Shown: piece after piece, positions 1-6,189 of the stretch
How the letters are laid out: every line of letters begins with the position of its first letter
Numbering within the stretch: the stretch's first letter is position 1
Origin: Candidatus Zixiibacteriota bacterium
GTDB lineage: Bacteria; Zixibacteria; MSB-5A5; GN15; PGXB01
DNA: 6,406 nucleotides
Direction of reading: 5' to 3'
NCBI GenBank assembly: GCA_024230695.1
Contig: JAAERC010000824.1
Location: forward strand, 1-6,406
The notes under the pieces: model-generated
What the model was told of the DNA's origin: nothing
The model's input: the letters and a program-made list of their open reading frames with translations, nothing else
The model's database searches: none
Position numbers and translations under genes: made by a program

Positions 1-293
1 AGATCCCAGGGATTACTGCCGCTATAAATGCCTATCGTCCATTCGCCGCCACCTATAAAAGGCAGTTTGGTTGGATCACCATCAATAGCTTTATATATGT
101 AGAAAAGAACTAAAACCATGAGAACAAAGCTGATTATAATCAGATAGTCAGATAAAACCATATTGATTAAATATGTACAGTTCACACTTTCAAACTTGTC
201 AGTCAGAAGTAAACCTATAGTTTTTGCATTGAGGGTGCTGTAAATCAAAATAATTGTGAATACAAAAATTAGTAATTTTATATATTTTTTCAT
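1..293 (-). CDS. Membrane protein N-terminus, possibly leading into a GH43-like beta-propeller (partial)
   Basis: The minus strand is open from an ATG at 293-291 to the left edge, giving 97 residues with the gene continuing outside the window. The visible part has a basic start (MKKYIK), a hydrophobic segment at about residues 5-21, a loop of about 25 residues, and a second hydrophobic segment at about 48-68 (LIIISFVLMVLVLF). A soluble part then begins with GGGEWTIGIYSGSNPWD. That W-x-IGIY-x-G-x-x-P pattern resembles the first strand of bacterial GH43-like or glucosamine-transferase N-terminal beta-propeller proteins that occur in polysaccharide clusters. This is my recollection and rests on about a dozen residues. 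The gene is divergent from the exosortase pair, which would suit an extracellular-polysaccharide neighbourhood. No clear Shine-Dalgarno sequence precedes the ATG. The coding call is fairly secure because of the length and the membrane pattern; the family is tentative. Confidence 0.65.
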   Translation of the reverse strand, partial: MKKYIKLLIFVFTIILIYSTLNAKTIGLLLTDKFESVNCTYLINMVLSDYLIIISFVLMVLVLFYIYKAIDGDPTKLPFIGGGEWTIGIYSGSNPWD

Positions 294-651
294 ACTGATA
301 TATTTCGGTAGTTTGAGTATCTATAATTAATAATTATTCTACATTTCCATCAAATTAAATATATTTAACATAAGTAACAAGCACAAAATATTGAGTATAG
401 GGTAGTAATTCAGTGGATAGAAACTATTATCGGCAAAGAGAATAGTTGCTCTTTTCTTATTTGAATCTTTGACAAAATATCTTATTTTATTTGTTAAATA
501 AAAAACATTAGAATAATATGAAACTATTCAACCAAATATAGGCGAAAACAATCAATATTAATATTATGCCTAGTTATGTCGATTAGTAGAGGAAATGAGA
601 AAGACTTCCGGACGGATAGCAAATTTTGATAAACATTAAAGTAGTTATTAT
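294..651. other. Divergent intergenic region with inverted repeats
   Basis: This AT-rich stretch of 358 bases lies between the divergent membrane-protein and exosortase genes and should carry both promoters. No convincing gene is visible on either strand. Inverted repeats seen by eye: AACTATT at 422-428 with AATAGTT at 441-447; AAAGAG at 435-440 with CTCTTT at 449-454; and an AT-only 8-bp stem with a 3-base loop at 485-503. The first two repeats interlock, so only one can form at a time. I do not recognise a riboswitch; in particular the conserved c-di-GMP-I sequence blocks are absent. Confidence 0.6.
469..499 (+). promoter_or_regulatory. Weak candidate promoter for the exosortase operon
   Basis: A perfect TTGACA occurs at 469-474. 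The best downstream -10 candidates are TGTTAA at 492-497 (17-base spacing) and TTAAAT at 494-499 (19-base spacing); both are poor matches. The -10 region falls inside the AT-only inverted repeat at 485-503. If used, it would give an untranslated leader of about 145 bases before the ATG at 652. AT-rich DNA produces such matches often, and the sigma-factor consensus of this organism is unknown. Confidence 0.25.
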
Positions 652-1530
652 ATGGTAACAGCTGATAACAAAACCAAAATTGAATTTGATAAGAATTTAA
701 TATTACAGCATTTAAAAACTCACAAATTCATATACATACTTATTGCTACTTTATTACTTCTTAATATTAGGCTTTTTGAAGAATTAATATATGATTGGTC
801 CAATGATGATAACTACACTCATGGATTCCTAATTATTCCGATTTCAATATATTTATTTTTCAAGCAAAGGAAATCAATTAAGCTACCTGCTCCACCCAGT
901 AAATTAGGAATAGCAATTTTTGTAATTGGATCAATATTTTATATATTAGGGATAGCGGCAAGCGAATATTTCACATTAAGAACATCATTAGTAATAATTA
1001 TTACCGGGCTCGGCTATTATTATTTGGGATATGAAAATTTTAAAAAAGTTTGGTTTGCCTTTGCCTTTTTGATGTTCATGATCCCAATTCCAAGTGTTAT
1101 ATATTACACTCTGGCTTTTCCTTTACAGATTTTTGCCACCGATATTTCAGTTTCTTTATTGGAAATTATCGGCGTACCCGCGCTAAATCAAGGAAATATC
1201 ATTTACCTGCCTGAATATACTTTGGAAGTAGCCGAAGCTTGTAGCGGCTTAAGAAGCCTAACCTCATTATTAGCACTCAGTGCCCTTTATGGAAACATTG
1301 CTTTTAAGGGCAAATTAAAACCAACTATTATTTTTCTAAGTGCGATTCCAATCGCCATTGTTGCCAATATTTTCAGATTGATTTTTACTGTGATCGGTGC
1401 TTATGCCATCAGTACCAGTTTCGCGGAAGACTTTTTACACGAACTATCCGGAATGTTTGTTTTCGGTTTTGCTTTAATTGCAATTTTAATTTGGGGTTCA
1501 ATATTAAAATGGACTGGAAAAAATTCTTAG
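652..1530 (+). CDS. Exosortase (archaeosortase/exosortase family transpeptidase)
   Basis: This 292-residue polytopic inner-membrane protein has about eight hydrophobic segments. Exosortases recognise a C-terminal signal (classically PEP-CTERM) on exported proteins, cleave it, and are thought to transfer the product to a cell-surface acceptor. All hallmark positions are present: the N-terminal DNYTHGFLIIP motif (residues 53-63), the nucleophile Cys197 in EACSGLRSL, Arg242 in ANIFRLIF and His263 in LHELSG. Length matches stand-alone family members without a fused EpsI domain. The ATG at 652 has no obvious Shine-Dalgarno sequence, but it is followed by a short hydrophilic N-terminus and then the first helix, as expected. 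The EpsI-type gene overlaps its 3' end by 22 bases, so the two are almost certainly co-transcribed and translationally coupled. Family assignment is secure; I cannot assign a subfamily or its sorting signal. Confidence 0.95.
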   Translation: MVTADNKTKIEFDKNLILQHLKTHKFIYILIATLLLLNIRLFEELIYDWSNDDNYTHGFLIIPISIYLFFKQRKSIKLPAPPSKLGIAIFVIGSIFYILGIAASEYFTLRTSLVIIITGLGYYYLGYENFKKVWFAFAFLMFMIPIPSVIYYTLAFPLQIFATDISVSLLEIIGVPALNQGNIIYLPEYTLEVAEACSGLRSLTSLLALSALYGNIAFKGKLKPTIIFLSAIPIAIVANIFRLIFTVIGAYAISTSFAEDFLHELSGMFVFGFALIAILIWGSILKWTGKNS

Positions 1531-2135
1531 GCTTTTGGGGAGCCATAATTGCTATTTTCCTGCTATCGGTCCTTATTAGGAATTATAGGCCTGATCAAAT
1601 TCATGAAGTGGACCTGAGCACATTTCCTCTTATAAAAAATGGCTGGGTTGGTCAAAATCATAATATCGATCAATCGGTGATAGATATGCTAAATCCAAAT
1701 GAGTTATTTTCAGCCACTTATACCAATGGTGATGGAGTTAGTATTCAGTTGTTTTTTGATTATTTTAGCGCAAGCAACAGAACCGGCGGACCTCACTCCC
1801 CCAGAAATTGTTTACCCGGTTCAGGATGGGCGATATTGGACCAATCAAGTGTCAAATTAGATATCGAAAACAGATCAATTGATATTGCGAGATTTAATAT
1901 CGCGTTTAAGAGCTATCAAAGTGTTATGGATTTTTGGTATATTACTAAATATGGCGAAACATCAAATGATTACGTTTACAAACTATATTTGATGTTATCA
2001 TCATTAACTCTTCAGCCTGCCGATAGAGCCTATGTTCGAATAATCTGCGATTCTTCTCCAAATAATCTGGAGGCATTGAAACATTTTGAAGAGACTTTTG
2101 TTACAGAAATATACAGGTACCTAAACATCAAATAG
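1509..2135 (+). CDS. epsI: EpsI-type exosortase-associated protein (DUF3485-like)
   Basis: With the ATG at 1509 this is a 208-residue protein with one N-terminal membrane anchor (about residues 7-23) and an extracytoplasmic domain. The family signature HSPRNCLPGSGW is at residues 96-107, with His96 and Cys101 as the conserved polar pair. A GWVGQ-type segment lies near residues 45-49, as in EpsI domains. EpsI proteins occur beside or fused to exosortases in exopolysaccharide loci; their exact biochemical role is not settled. A TTG at 1491 in the same frame would add six residues. I prefer the ATG because it gives MDWKKF directly before the hydrophobic helix, with a GGGG stretch at 1493-1496 about 12 bases upstream. 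The start lies inside the exosortase gene (22-base overlap), which suggests coupled translation. The protein is complete, and a weak hairpin follows its stop codon. Confidence 0.9.
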   Translation: MDWKKFLGFWGAIIAIFLLSVLIRNYRPDQIHEVDLSTFPLIKNGWVGQNHNIDQSVIDMLNPNELFSATYTNGDGVSIQLFFDYFSASNRTGGPHSPRNCLPGSGWAILDQSSVKLDIENRSIDIARFNIAFKSYQSVMDFWYITKYGETSNDYVYKLYLMLSSLTLQPADRAYVRIICDSSPNNLEALKHFEETFVTEIYRYLNIK

Positions 2136-2137
2136 AT

Positions 2138-2163
2138 AATTTTATGGAGTTTTCTCCTAAATT
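2138..2163 (+). terminator. Weak hairpin after the exosortase/EpsI pair
   Basis: GGAG at 2146-2149 pairs with CTCC at 2154-2157 around a TTTT loop. Outer AATTT (2138-2142) can pair with AAATT (2159-2163) across a small internal loop. It sits three bases after the stop of the EpsI-type gene, the right place for a terminator. However, the stem is imperfect and no run of T follows, so read-through into the next gene is possible. Confidence 0.3.
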
Positions 2164-2242
2164 TATAAGTTTATAAAGAAGAACAATAATTGAACCAAAA
2201 ATATGTGAGCATTTTATTCTATTTACCGATTAGAATTATATT

Positions 2243-3073
2243 ATGAAGATTTACAATTATTTTATGATTTTTATTGTATTTCTGGCAATGTCCGCGAACT
2301 CCCAGGAAACAACTTATCCGTCAGGTAGTAATATTTTAAGCTCATATTCAGTTAACAGTACCGAGATCAGCATTGCCGATACTTTGATAATTTCTCGAAC
2401 AGTAGTAAACAATGAGGACTTTGACTTAGAAAGTCTTTATTTTTCTGAAAACATCCCTGATGAGCTTGAAGTGGTCGGTCATAATGCATCTATTGAAGGT
2501 GTCGACATAGATTATCTATTTTTGGGACCAATTTCCAACGGTGTGATCAATGGATATAATGCCTACCATTGGGTAATTGATTCTCCATTAGAAAGCGAAT
2601 CGGTTACTAATATATTAAATCCTGGAGATAGTATTCTACTGGAAGTAAAAATTGTCAGCTCTTCTCCCGGAATAATTACTTTGCCGATACATACAACTAT
2701 ATTTTCCGGAAATAATTCAGGATTCTTCTCTACTTCAGCTGAGATAGAAATTGAGTTTTTGCTATCAGTTGATATTGAGAATGAAAATAATAATACTCCA
2801 TCCTCAAGCAGTCTAACTGGCCATGCCTATCCAAACCCGTTTAATTCGGCGGTAAAAATATGGTATTCCAATGAAAACCATATCAACCAACAAGTTGATC
2901 TTAATATTTATGATATTTTGGGAAAAAAGGTTCATTCCGAAAAACATTCTGACATCAGAGACCAAAGCGTAATAGTCTGGAAACCAGATTATAACACCGG
3001 TTCTGGAATTTATTTTTACAGATTATCATCAGGGTCGGAAAGTTTTAATGGAAAAATACTTTTCCTTAAATAG
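2243..3073 (+). CDS. Secreted protein with C-terminal T9SS type A sorting domain
   Basis: This 276-residue protein starts with a Sec signal peptide (MKIYNYF, then a hydrophobic core, likely cleaved after SANS at residue 20). Residues 21-175 form a beta-rich module of unknown function with a DUF11-like look (LIISRTVVNNEDF at 48-60, GYNAYHWVIDSP at 104-115). After a Asn/Ser-rich linker (about 178-192), residues 196-276 are a clear FlgD-like type A sorting domain: YPNPFNSAVKIWY, then LNIYDILGKKV, then GIYFYRLSSG and a final KILFLK. In lineages with type IX secretion this domain directs transport across the outer membrane and attachment at the surface. The first module is paralogous to that of the convergent gene ending at 3104. 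The ATG lacks a Shine-Dalgarno sequence, and the 107-base gap upstream shows only weak promoter-like sequence (TTGAAC near 2190). What the module binds is unknown. Confidence 0.9.
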   Translation: MKIYNYFMIFIVFLAMSANSQETTYPSGSNILSSYSVNSTEISIADTLIISRTVVNNEDFDLESLYFSENIPDELEVVGHNASIEGVDIDYLFLGPISNGVINGYNAYHWVIDSPLESESVTNILNPGDSILLEVKIVSSSPGIITLPIHTTIFSGNNSGFFSTSAEIEIEFLLSVDIENENNNTPSSSSLTGHAYPNPFNSAVKIWYSNENHINQQVDLNIYDILGKKVHSEKHSDIRDQSVIVWKPDYNTGSGIYFYRLSSGSESFNGKILFLK

Positions 3074-3103
3074 TTAGCGGCTCTAAATCATTCCTAGGAA
3101 AAA

Positions 3104-3874
3104 TCACAAACTTGAGGGATCGGGACACAAAGGTTCCGGACCAGACTTATAAACAAAATTTATTATATATACGATATCAAGAATATCTATCGAACCATCA
3201 TGATTAACATCGCCCGACTCCATCGGATCGGGAGGAGGGCCGCTTTTGTATCTATAATTTATTAAATAGACAACATCGAGGATATCCATTTCCCCATCAC
3301 TATTAGTGTCACCACACTCTGGATCAGAAACAAATGCAACACTTGTACTATCACCTACGGCAAAATATCCAGTGCCATCACCATAGAAACAGGTAGTGTG
3401 AAACATTACGGCATATGAGCCAGATACCGTACTGGAGAGACTGTACTCAAGATTTAAGGTTTCACCCGGCATCAAATTACGATTTAAGACATCGCCAGTA
3501 ATCGGTTCATCAATTACCCAATAAAATGAATTATAACCGGCAATGATCTCATCCTCTAACCCGCCGCTGTAAGCGAACGGAATAACTGTACCATTTATAT
3601 CAATAGAATAGGAAATTAATTCAAGCTCTGGCGAAAGGCTTTCACTAACATATAAATTTGCTAAAGGAAATGACTCATTGTTGGTAATCGTTCGAGTAAT
3701 GGTTAATGAGTTTCCGGTCTCAACTATCAATTCAGAGATAGAATATGTAACAGAAATATTTGAATTTTCAGGATAAATCAATTCCTGACCCCATAGTGAT
3801 GAAGCGAAAAGAAAAACAATTAACAATCCACATACTTTATTAAAACTTTTGCGAATTGGATTATCTGCGCACAA
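3104..3874 (-). CDS. Secreted protein with C-terminal type I dockerin
   Basis: This 256-residue protein has a signal peptide (basic residues Arg8, Lys9 and Lys13, hydrophobic core 16-28, probable cleavage before Gln30) and a beta-rich module at about 30-185. That module is clearly paralogous to the one in the convergent neighbour (ITRTITNNESF at 59-69, GYNSFYWVIDEP at 113-124, HTTCFYG at 159-165). Residues 187-250 are a type I dockerin with two calcium loops, DTNSDGEMDILD (189-200) and DVNHDGSIDILD (222-233), each followed by a VVYLINY/IVYIINF helix. Cys187 and Cys250 bracket the dockerin and could form a clasp. Dockerins bind cohesins in cellulosomes, but in lineages like this they occur widely in secreted proteins whose partners are unknown. 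No ATG is available: the start is a TTG at 3874, with AGGGG six bases upstream and an in-frame stop at 3886-3884 just beyond. Confidence 0.88.
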   Translation of the reverse strand: MCADNPIRKSFNKVCGLLIVFLFASSLWGQELIYPENSNISVTYSISELIVETGNSLTITRTITNNESFPLANLYVSESLSPELELISYSIDINGTVIPFAYSGGLEDEIIAGYNSFYWVIDEPITGDVLNRNLMPGETLNLEYSLSSTVSGSYAVMFHTTCFYGDGTGYFAVGDSTSVAFVSDPECGDTNSDGEMDILDVVYLINYRYKSGPPPDPMESGDVNHDGSIDILDIVYIINFVYKSGPEPLCPDPSSL

Positions 3875-4170
3875 AATCTGCCCCTAAATAAAAGTAGAAT
3901 AACTCACATGTAAATTAGCTTATCAAGCTTGTAGTATTATTTAAACATATAATATGAATGAAATCTTGTCAATGACTATATGATATTTTATTTAATGTAA
4001 GCGGTGAATATGTAATGAATAGTACCTAAAGAGTAAATATAATTGAAATCTTCTTTATTCTGATAAAGTGGTTTATTTATGGTTTCCTGCAATCACAAAC
4101 ATAGAAGTTGCATCTCCTTGCATGCATACAAAAAAACTTATCCACTAACCCATTGTAATACAACAGATAA

Positions 4171-4176
4171 TATAAT
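4171..4176 (+). promoter_or_regulatory. Candidate -10 box for the lipoprotein gene
   Basis: A perfect TATAAT lies about 125 bases before the ATG at 4302. No good -35 element is found at the normal distance; TTGTAA at 4153-4158 is only 12 bases upstream, too close. It could be a chance match in AT-rich sequence. Confidence 0.25.
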
Positions 4177-4286
4177 AAAGTTCCGGCGCGATTATTGCTT
4201 ACAAAAATAAGTGAATATAGTTTATCCAAATGATTATGAATGAAAAGCGTAAATTAAAGTAATATGATACATTCTAAAACCTATTT

Positions 4287-4294
4287 AAGGAGGA
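4287..4294 (+). promoter_or_regulatory. Strong Shine-Dalgarno sequence inside a small hairpin
   Basis: AAGGAGGA lies seven bases before the ATG at 4302 and ten before a second ATG at 4305, which favours 4302 as the start. It is the only strong ribosome binding site in the window. GAGG at 4290-4293 can pair with CCTC at 4297-4300 around an AAT loop, so a short 4-bp hairpin could partly hide it. Confidence 0.85.
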
Positions 4295-4301
4295 ATCCTC
4301 A

Positions 4302-6077
4302 ATGATGAGACTGATTAATATCCTGACGATTATTACAGTGTTGGGGTTATTTGTCATTGGTTGTGAAAACAACTCCAGCCCGGTCGAACAACAAAGTGCT
4401 TCGACAATCGGATTACCTGGAACAGCCAAGATCATTATTCCAGATGGTGCGACACTGGAATCGGCAACATTTTATGCCTATGCTACCGTTGCCAGCAACA
4501 AAACTGTTGACTTTTATCGAGTCACCAGCGATTGGGACGAATATACTGTTACTTTTAACAGTTTTGGTTCAACCTATGCTCCAACCAGCTATGGTACATT
4601 TGTCGCTGCCAACATTGGTTGGACTTCAGTAGACCTAACTACTCTGGTCCAAGAATGGTTAGACGGTACAGACAACTTTGGTTTTGTGATGATGCAGAAT
4701 GAAGAGATGTCACCATACTCCAAATACAATAGTCGTGAAAATGCTGAGAACAATCCATATCTTGAGGTTTGTTACTCAACCGCGGCCGGTGTTGTTTGTG
4801 AAACAAGTTTGCCAATCGCCGATGCCTACATTTGGGAATTTTATGCCAACACTAATAACGGTATGTCAGACGCTCTGTTTACCGGATGGTATGCAAGCAC
4901 CAAAAAACAATCACTTGTTAAATTTGAGTTTGAAGAGAGCGAACCAGAACTGGCCGAACTTGGCGATCGTGTCTGGATCGATGATAACTTCAATGGTATT
5001 CAGGACGACAGCGAAGTCGGTTATTCTGGCGGTACAGTCAATCTATATAATTGCCAGGGCGAATTTATGGCTACTACCACTACCGACGAAAATGGCTTTT
5101 ACTTGTTTACCGATCTGATGCCTGGTGACTATTATGTTGAATTTGAAAAACCTGCAGGCTTTGAATTCACTATGCAGGATATTGGTGACGATGCAATGGA
5201 TAGTGATGCCGATTTGAATACCGGAATAACTATCTGTACAACACTTGGTGCCGGCGAATCTAACAAAACATTAGATGCCGGACTGTATATACCTGAGTCT
5301 GATTGTGGTGATTGTGACGGCAAAATCACTGAATTAACATTTAAGTATCTCGGCGATACTTCTGCTGAAGTCACTATTTACACCAAAAAAGATCATACGA
5401 CTTTATTCTCAGGAATGGTCGATCCAGACGGAATCTTCACTTTCATAGGCGACGACAAACATGGAACAATGGGCACTGAGATTGAAGTATATATCGATAA
5501 TGGGTTGAATGTCAAAATTCATACCAGCTGTTCACAGCCTCTTGAAATTGGTATGGTTTTTGGCGATTTCGAAGTTATTGATGGTTACAGCCGTAATGGC
5601 GGAAAAATCTGTGTTTATAATGGCCCGGGCGGAGACCCTGAAGATCCTGATTGTGGCGATTGTGATGGTAAAATCACTGAGTTAACATTTAAGTATCTCG
5701 GTGATACTTCTGCTGAAGTCACTATATACACTAAAAAGGACCATATGGTATTATTCTCCGGAATGGTCGACCCAGATGAGACTTTCAATTTTGTGGGCAA
5801 TGACAAAAAAGGAACGATGGGTACTGAAATCGAAGTGTATGTTGAAAACGAAATGAATGTTAAAATTCATACCAGCTGTTCACAGCCTCTTGAAATCGGT
5901 ATGGTCTTTGGTGATTTCGAAGTTATCGATGGATATAGCCGAAATGGCGGACAGATTTGCTCTTACGATGGTGATTATGAAGACACCAGTAGCTATAATG
6001 ATGATGATTGCGATGATAAAGGTCCAAAACACAAACATCATAAGAAAAAGAAACATCATAAGAAGCACAAAAAATAA
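4302..6077 (+). CDS. Multidomain surface lipoprotein: DNRLRE-like, SdrD-B, two tandem Cys domains, His/Lys tail
   Basis: This 591-residue protein begins with a lipoprotein signal: Arg3, a hydrophobic stretch, and lipobox VIGC with Cys21 as the lipidated residue. Glu22 after it gives no inner-membrane retention signal of the classical Asp type. Residues about 38-160 match the second half of a DNRLRE domain (ATFYAY, VTSDWDEYTVTF, W-x-SVDLTTLVQEWLDG, YNSRE, PYLEVCY). Residues about 165-210 resemble the first half (ADAYIW, GWYAS, KQSLVKFEF), so the order looks permuted. Residues 219-330 are an SdrD-B/Cna-B-like domain (LGDRVWIDDNFNGIQDD, GFYLFTDLMPGDYYVEF, DAGLY). Two copies of a roughly 107-residue domain follow at 334-440 and 450-556, each with four cysteines (CGDC, HTSC, IC). 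The tail is acidic (DDDCDD) and then His/Lys-rich (576-591). It is probably an outer-membrane or surface-exposed adhesin-like or matrix protein; the function is unknown. It looks monocistronic, with its own Shine-Dalgarno sequence and a strong terminator. Confidence 0.93.
   Translation: MMRLINILTIITVLGLFVIGCENNSSPVEQQSASTIGLPGTAKIIIPDGATLESATFYAYATVASNKTVDFYRVTSDWDEYTVTFNSFGSTYAPTSYGTFVAANIGWTSVDLTTLVQEWLDGTDNFGFVMMQNEEMSPYSKYNSRENAENNPYLEVCYSTAAGVVCETSLPIADAYIWEFYANTNNGMSDALFTGWYASTKKQSLVKFEFEESEPELAELGDRVWIDDNFNGIQDDSEVGYSGGTVNLYNCQGEFMATTTTDENGFYLFTDLMPGDYYVEFEKPAGFEFTMQDIGDDAMDSDADLNTGITICTTLGAGESNKTLDAGLYIPESDCGDCDGKITELTFKYLGDTSAEVTIYTKKDHTTLFSGMVDPDGIFTFIGDDKHGTMGTEIEVYIDNGLNVKIHTSCSQPLEIGMVFGDFEVIDGYSRNGGKICVYNGPGGDPEDPDCGDCDGKITELTFKYLGDTSAEVTIYTKKDHMVLFSGMVDPDETFNFVGNDKKGTMGTEIEVYVENEMNVKIHTSCSQPLEIGMVFGDFEVIDGYSRNGGQICSYDGDYEDTSSYNDDDCDDKGPKHKHHKKKKHHKKHKK
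5301..5969 (+). repeat. Tandem duplication of a Cys-containing domain within the lipoprotein gene
   Basis: Unit 1 spans 5301-5621 and unit 2 spans 5649-5969, with a 348-base (116-codon) period and a short Gly/Pro/Asp linker (GPGGDPEDP) between them. By hand comparison the first 32 and last 32 residues of the conserved block are identical between units. The 37 residues between them differ at 12 positions. Each unit has cysteines at matching places: 335, 338, 410 and 437, and then 451, 454, 526 and 553. I recall similar CDGKITEL...KKGTMGTEI...HTSCSQP domains in other surface proteins but cannot name the family with certainty. Confidence 0.95.
6033..6064 (+). repeat. Short direct repeat coding the His/Lys-rich tail
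   Basis: AAACATCATAAGAA occurs at 6033-6046 and again at 6051-6064, an 18-base (six-codon) period encoding KHHKK twice. The surrounding sequence is low-complexity, with a run of GAT codons just upstream. Replication slippage is the likely origin of the tail. Confidence 0.8.
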
Positions 6078-6108
6078 AATAACAATTAATAATTTTTGAA
6101 TTTTACAT

Positions 6109-6143
6109 AAATACCCATCAGAATATTCTGATGGGTATTTTTT
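6109..6143 (+). terminator. Rho-independent terminator of the lipoprotein gene
   Basis: A perfect 32-base palindrome (6109-6140) is centred on GAATATTC, with CCCATCAG facing CTGATGGG in the arms. It is followed by a run of six T (6138-6143). It lies 31 bases after the TAA of the lipoprotein gene. On the minus strand the trailing T-run is weak, so it probably serves the convergent pseudouridine synthase gene less efficiently. Confidence 0.92.
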
Positions 6144-6189
6144 ATGCCAAACTGAACAATAATAAAGACTGAATAGTCAGTAGAAAAAT

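Larger units (their letters stand above)
3875..4301. other. Intergenic region upstream of the lipoprotein gene
   Basis: These 427 bases separate two divergent genes and should hold both promoters. It is AT-rich, and I see no gene-length frame with a credible start on either strand. Visible items are a small inverted repeat (AGCTT at 3917-3921 with AAGCT at 3925-3929), a TATAAT at 4171-4176, and the Shine-Dalgarno sequence at the right end. No known riboswitch or small RNA was recognised. Confidence 0.55.

Noticed and set aside
595..639. A 14-codon frame (ATG at 595, TAA at 637) ahead of the exosortase gene that could be a leader peptide
   Set aside because: It is too short to judge, the AGAGGA is too close to the ATG, and the composition (MRKTSGRIANF) shows no attenuation-type codon run.
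540..640. Possible c-di-GMP riboswitch before the exosortase gene, as such genes are often under c-di-GMP control
   Set aside because: The conserved sequence blocks of the GEMM-I class were looked for and are not present; the local CCGGACGG is not enough.
3091..3100. Perfect palindrome TTCCTAGGAA between the convergent genes, considered as a shared terminator
   Set aside because: A palindrome of ten bases with no loop cannot form a useful hairpin, and there is no long T-run on either side beyond five bases. It may be chance.
3966..3996. TTGTCA at 3966 with TATTTA or TTTAAT downstream as a promoter for the lipoprotein gene
   Set aside because: The -10 match is poor, the distance to the gene is over 300 bases, and such matches are expected by chance in this AT-rich stretch.
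4351..5118. Plus-strand open frames at 4351-4632 and 4699-5118
   Set aside because: They lie wholly inside the lipoprotein gene in another frame, have no domain pattern, and compete with a frame that has clear domains, a lipobox and a ribosome binding site.
5132..5806. Two minus-strand open frames at 5132-5374 and 5615-5806 that share a peptide
   Set aside because: The shared peptide is simply the antisense of the duplicated domain in the lipoprotein gene. Their likeness reflects the duplication, not two real genes.
5857..6099. Frames at 5857-6099 (plus) and 5880-6068 (minus) rich in Met/Ile
   Set aside because: They are shadow frames of the GAT and AAA/CAT-rich 3' end of the lipoprotein gene; low-complexity codons leave all frames open.
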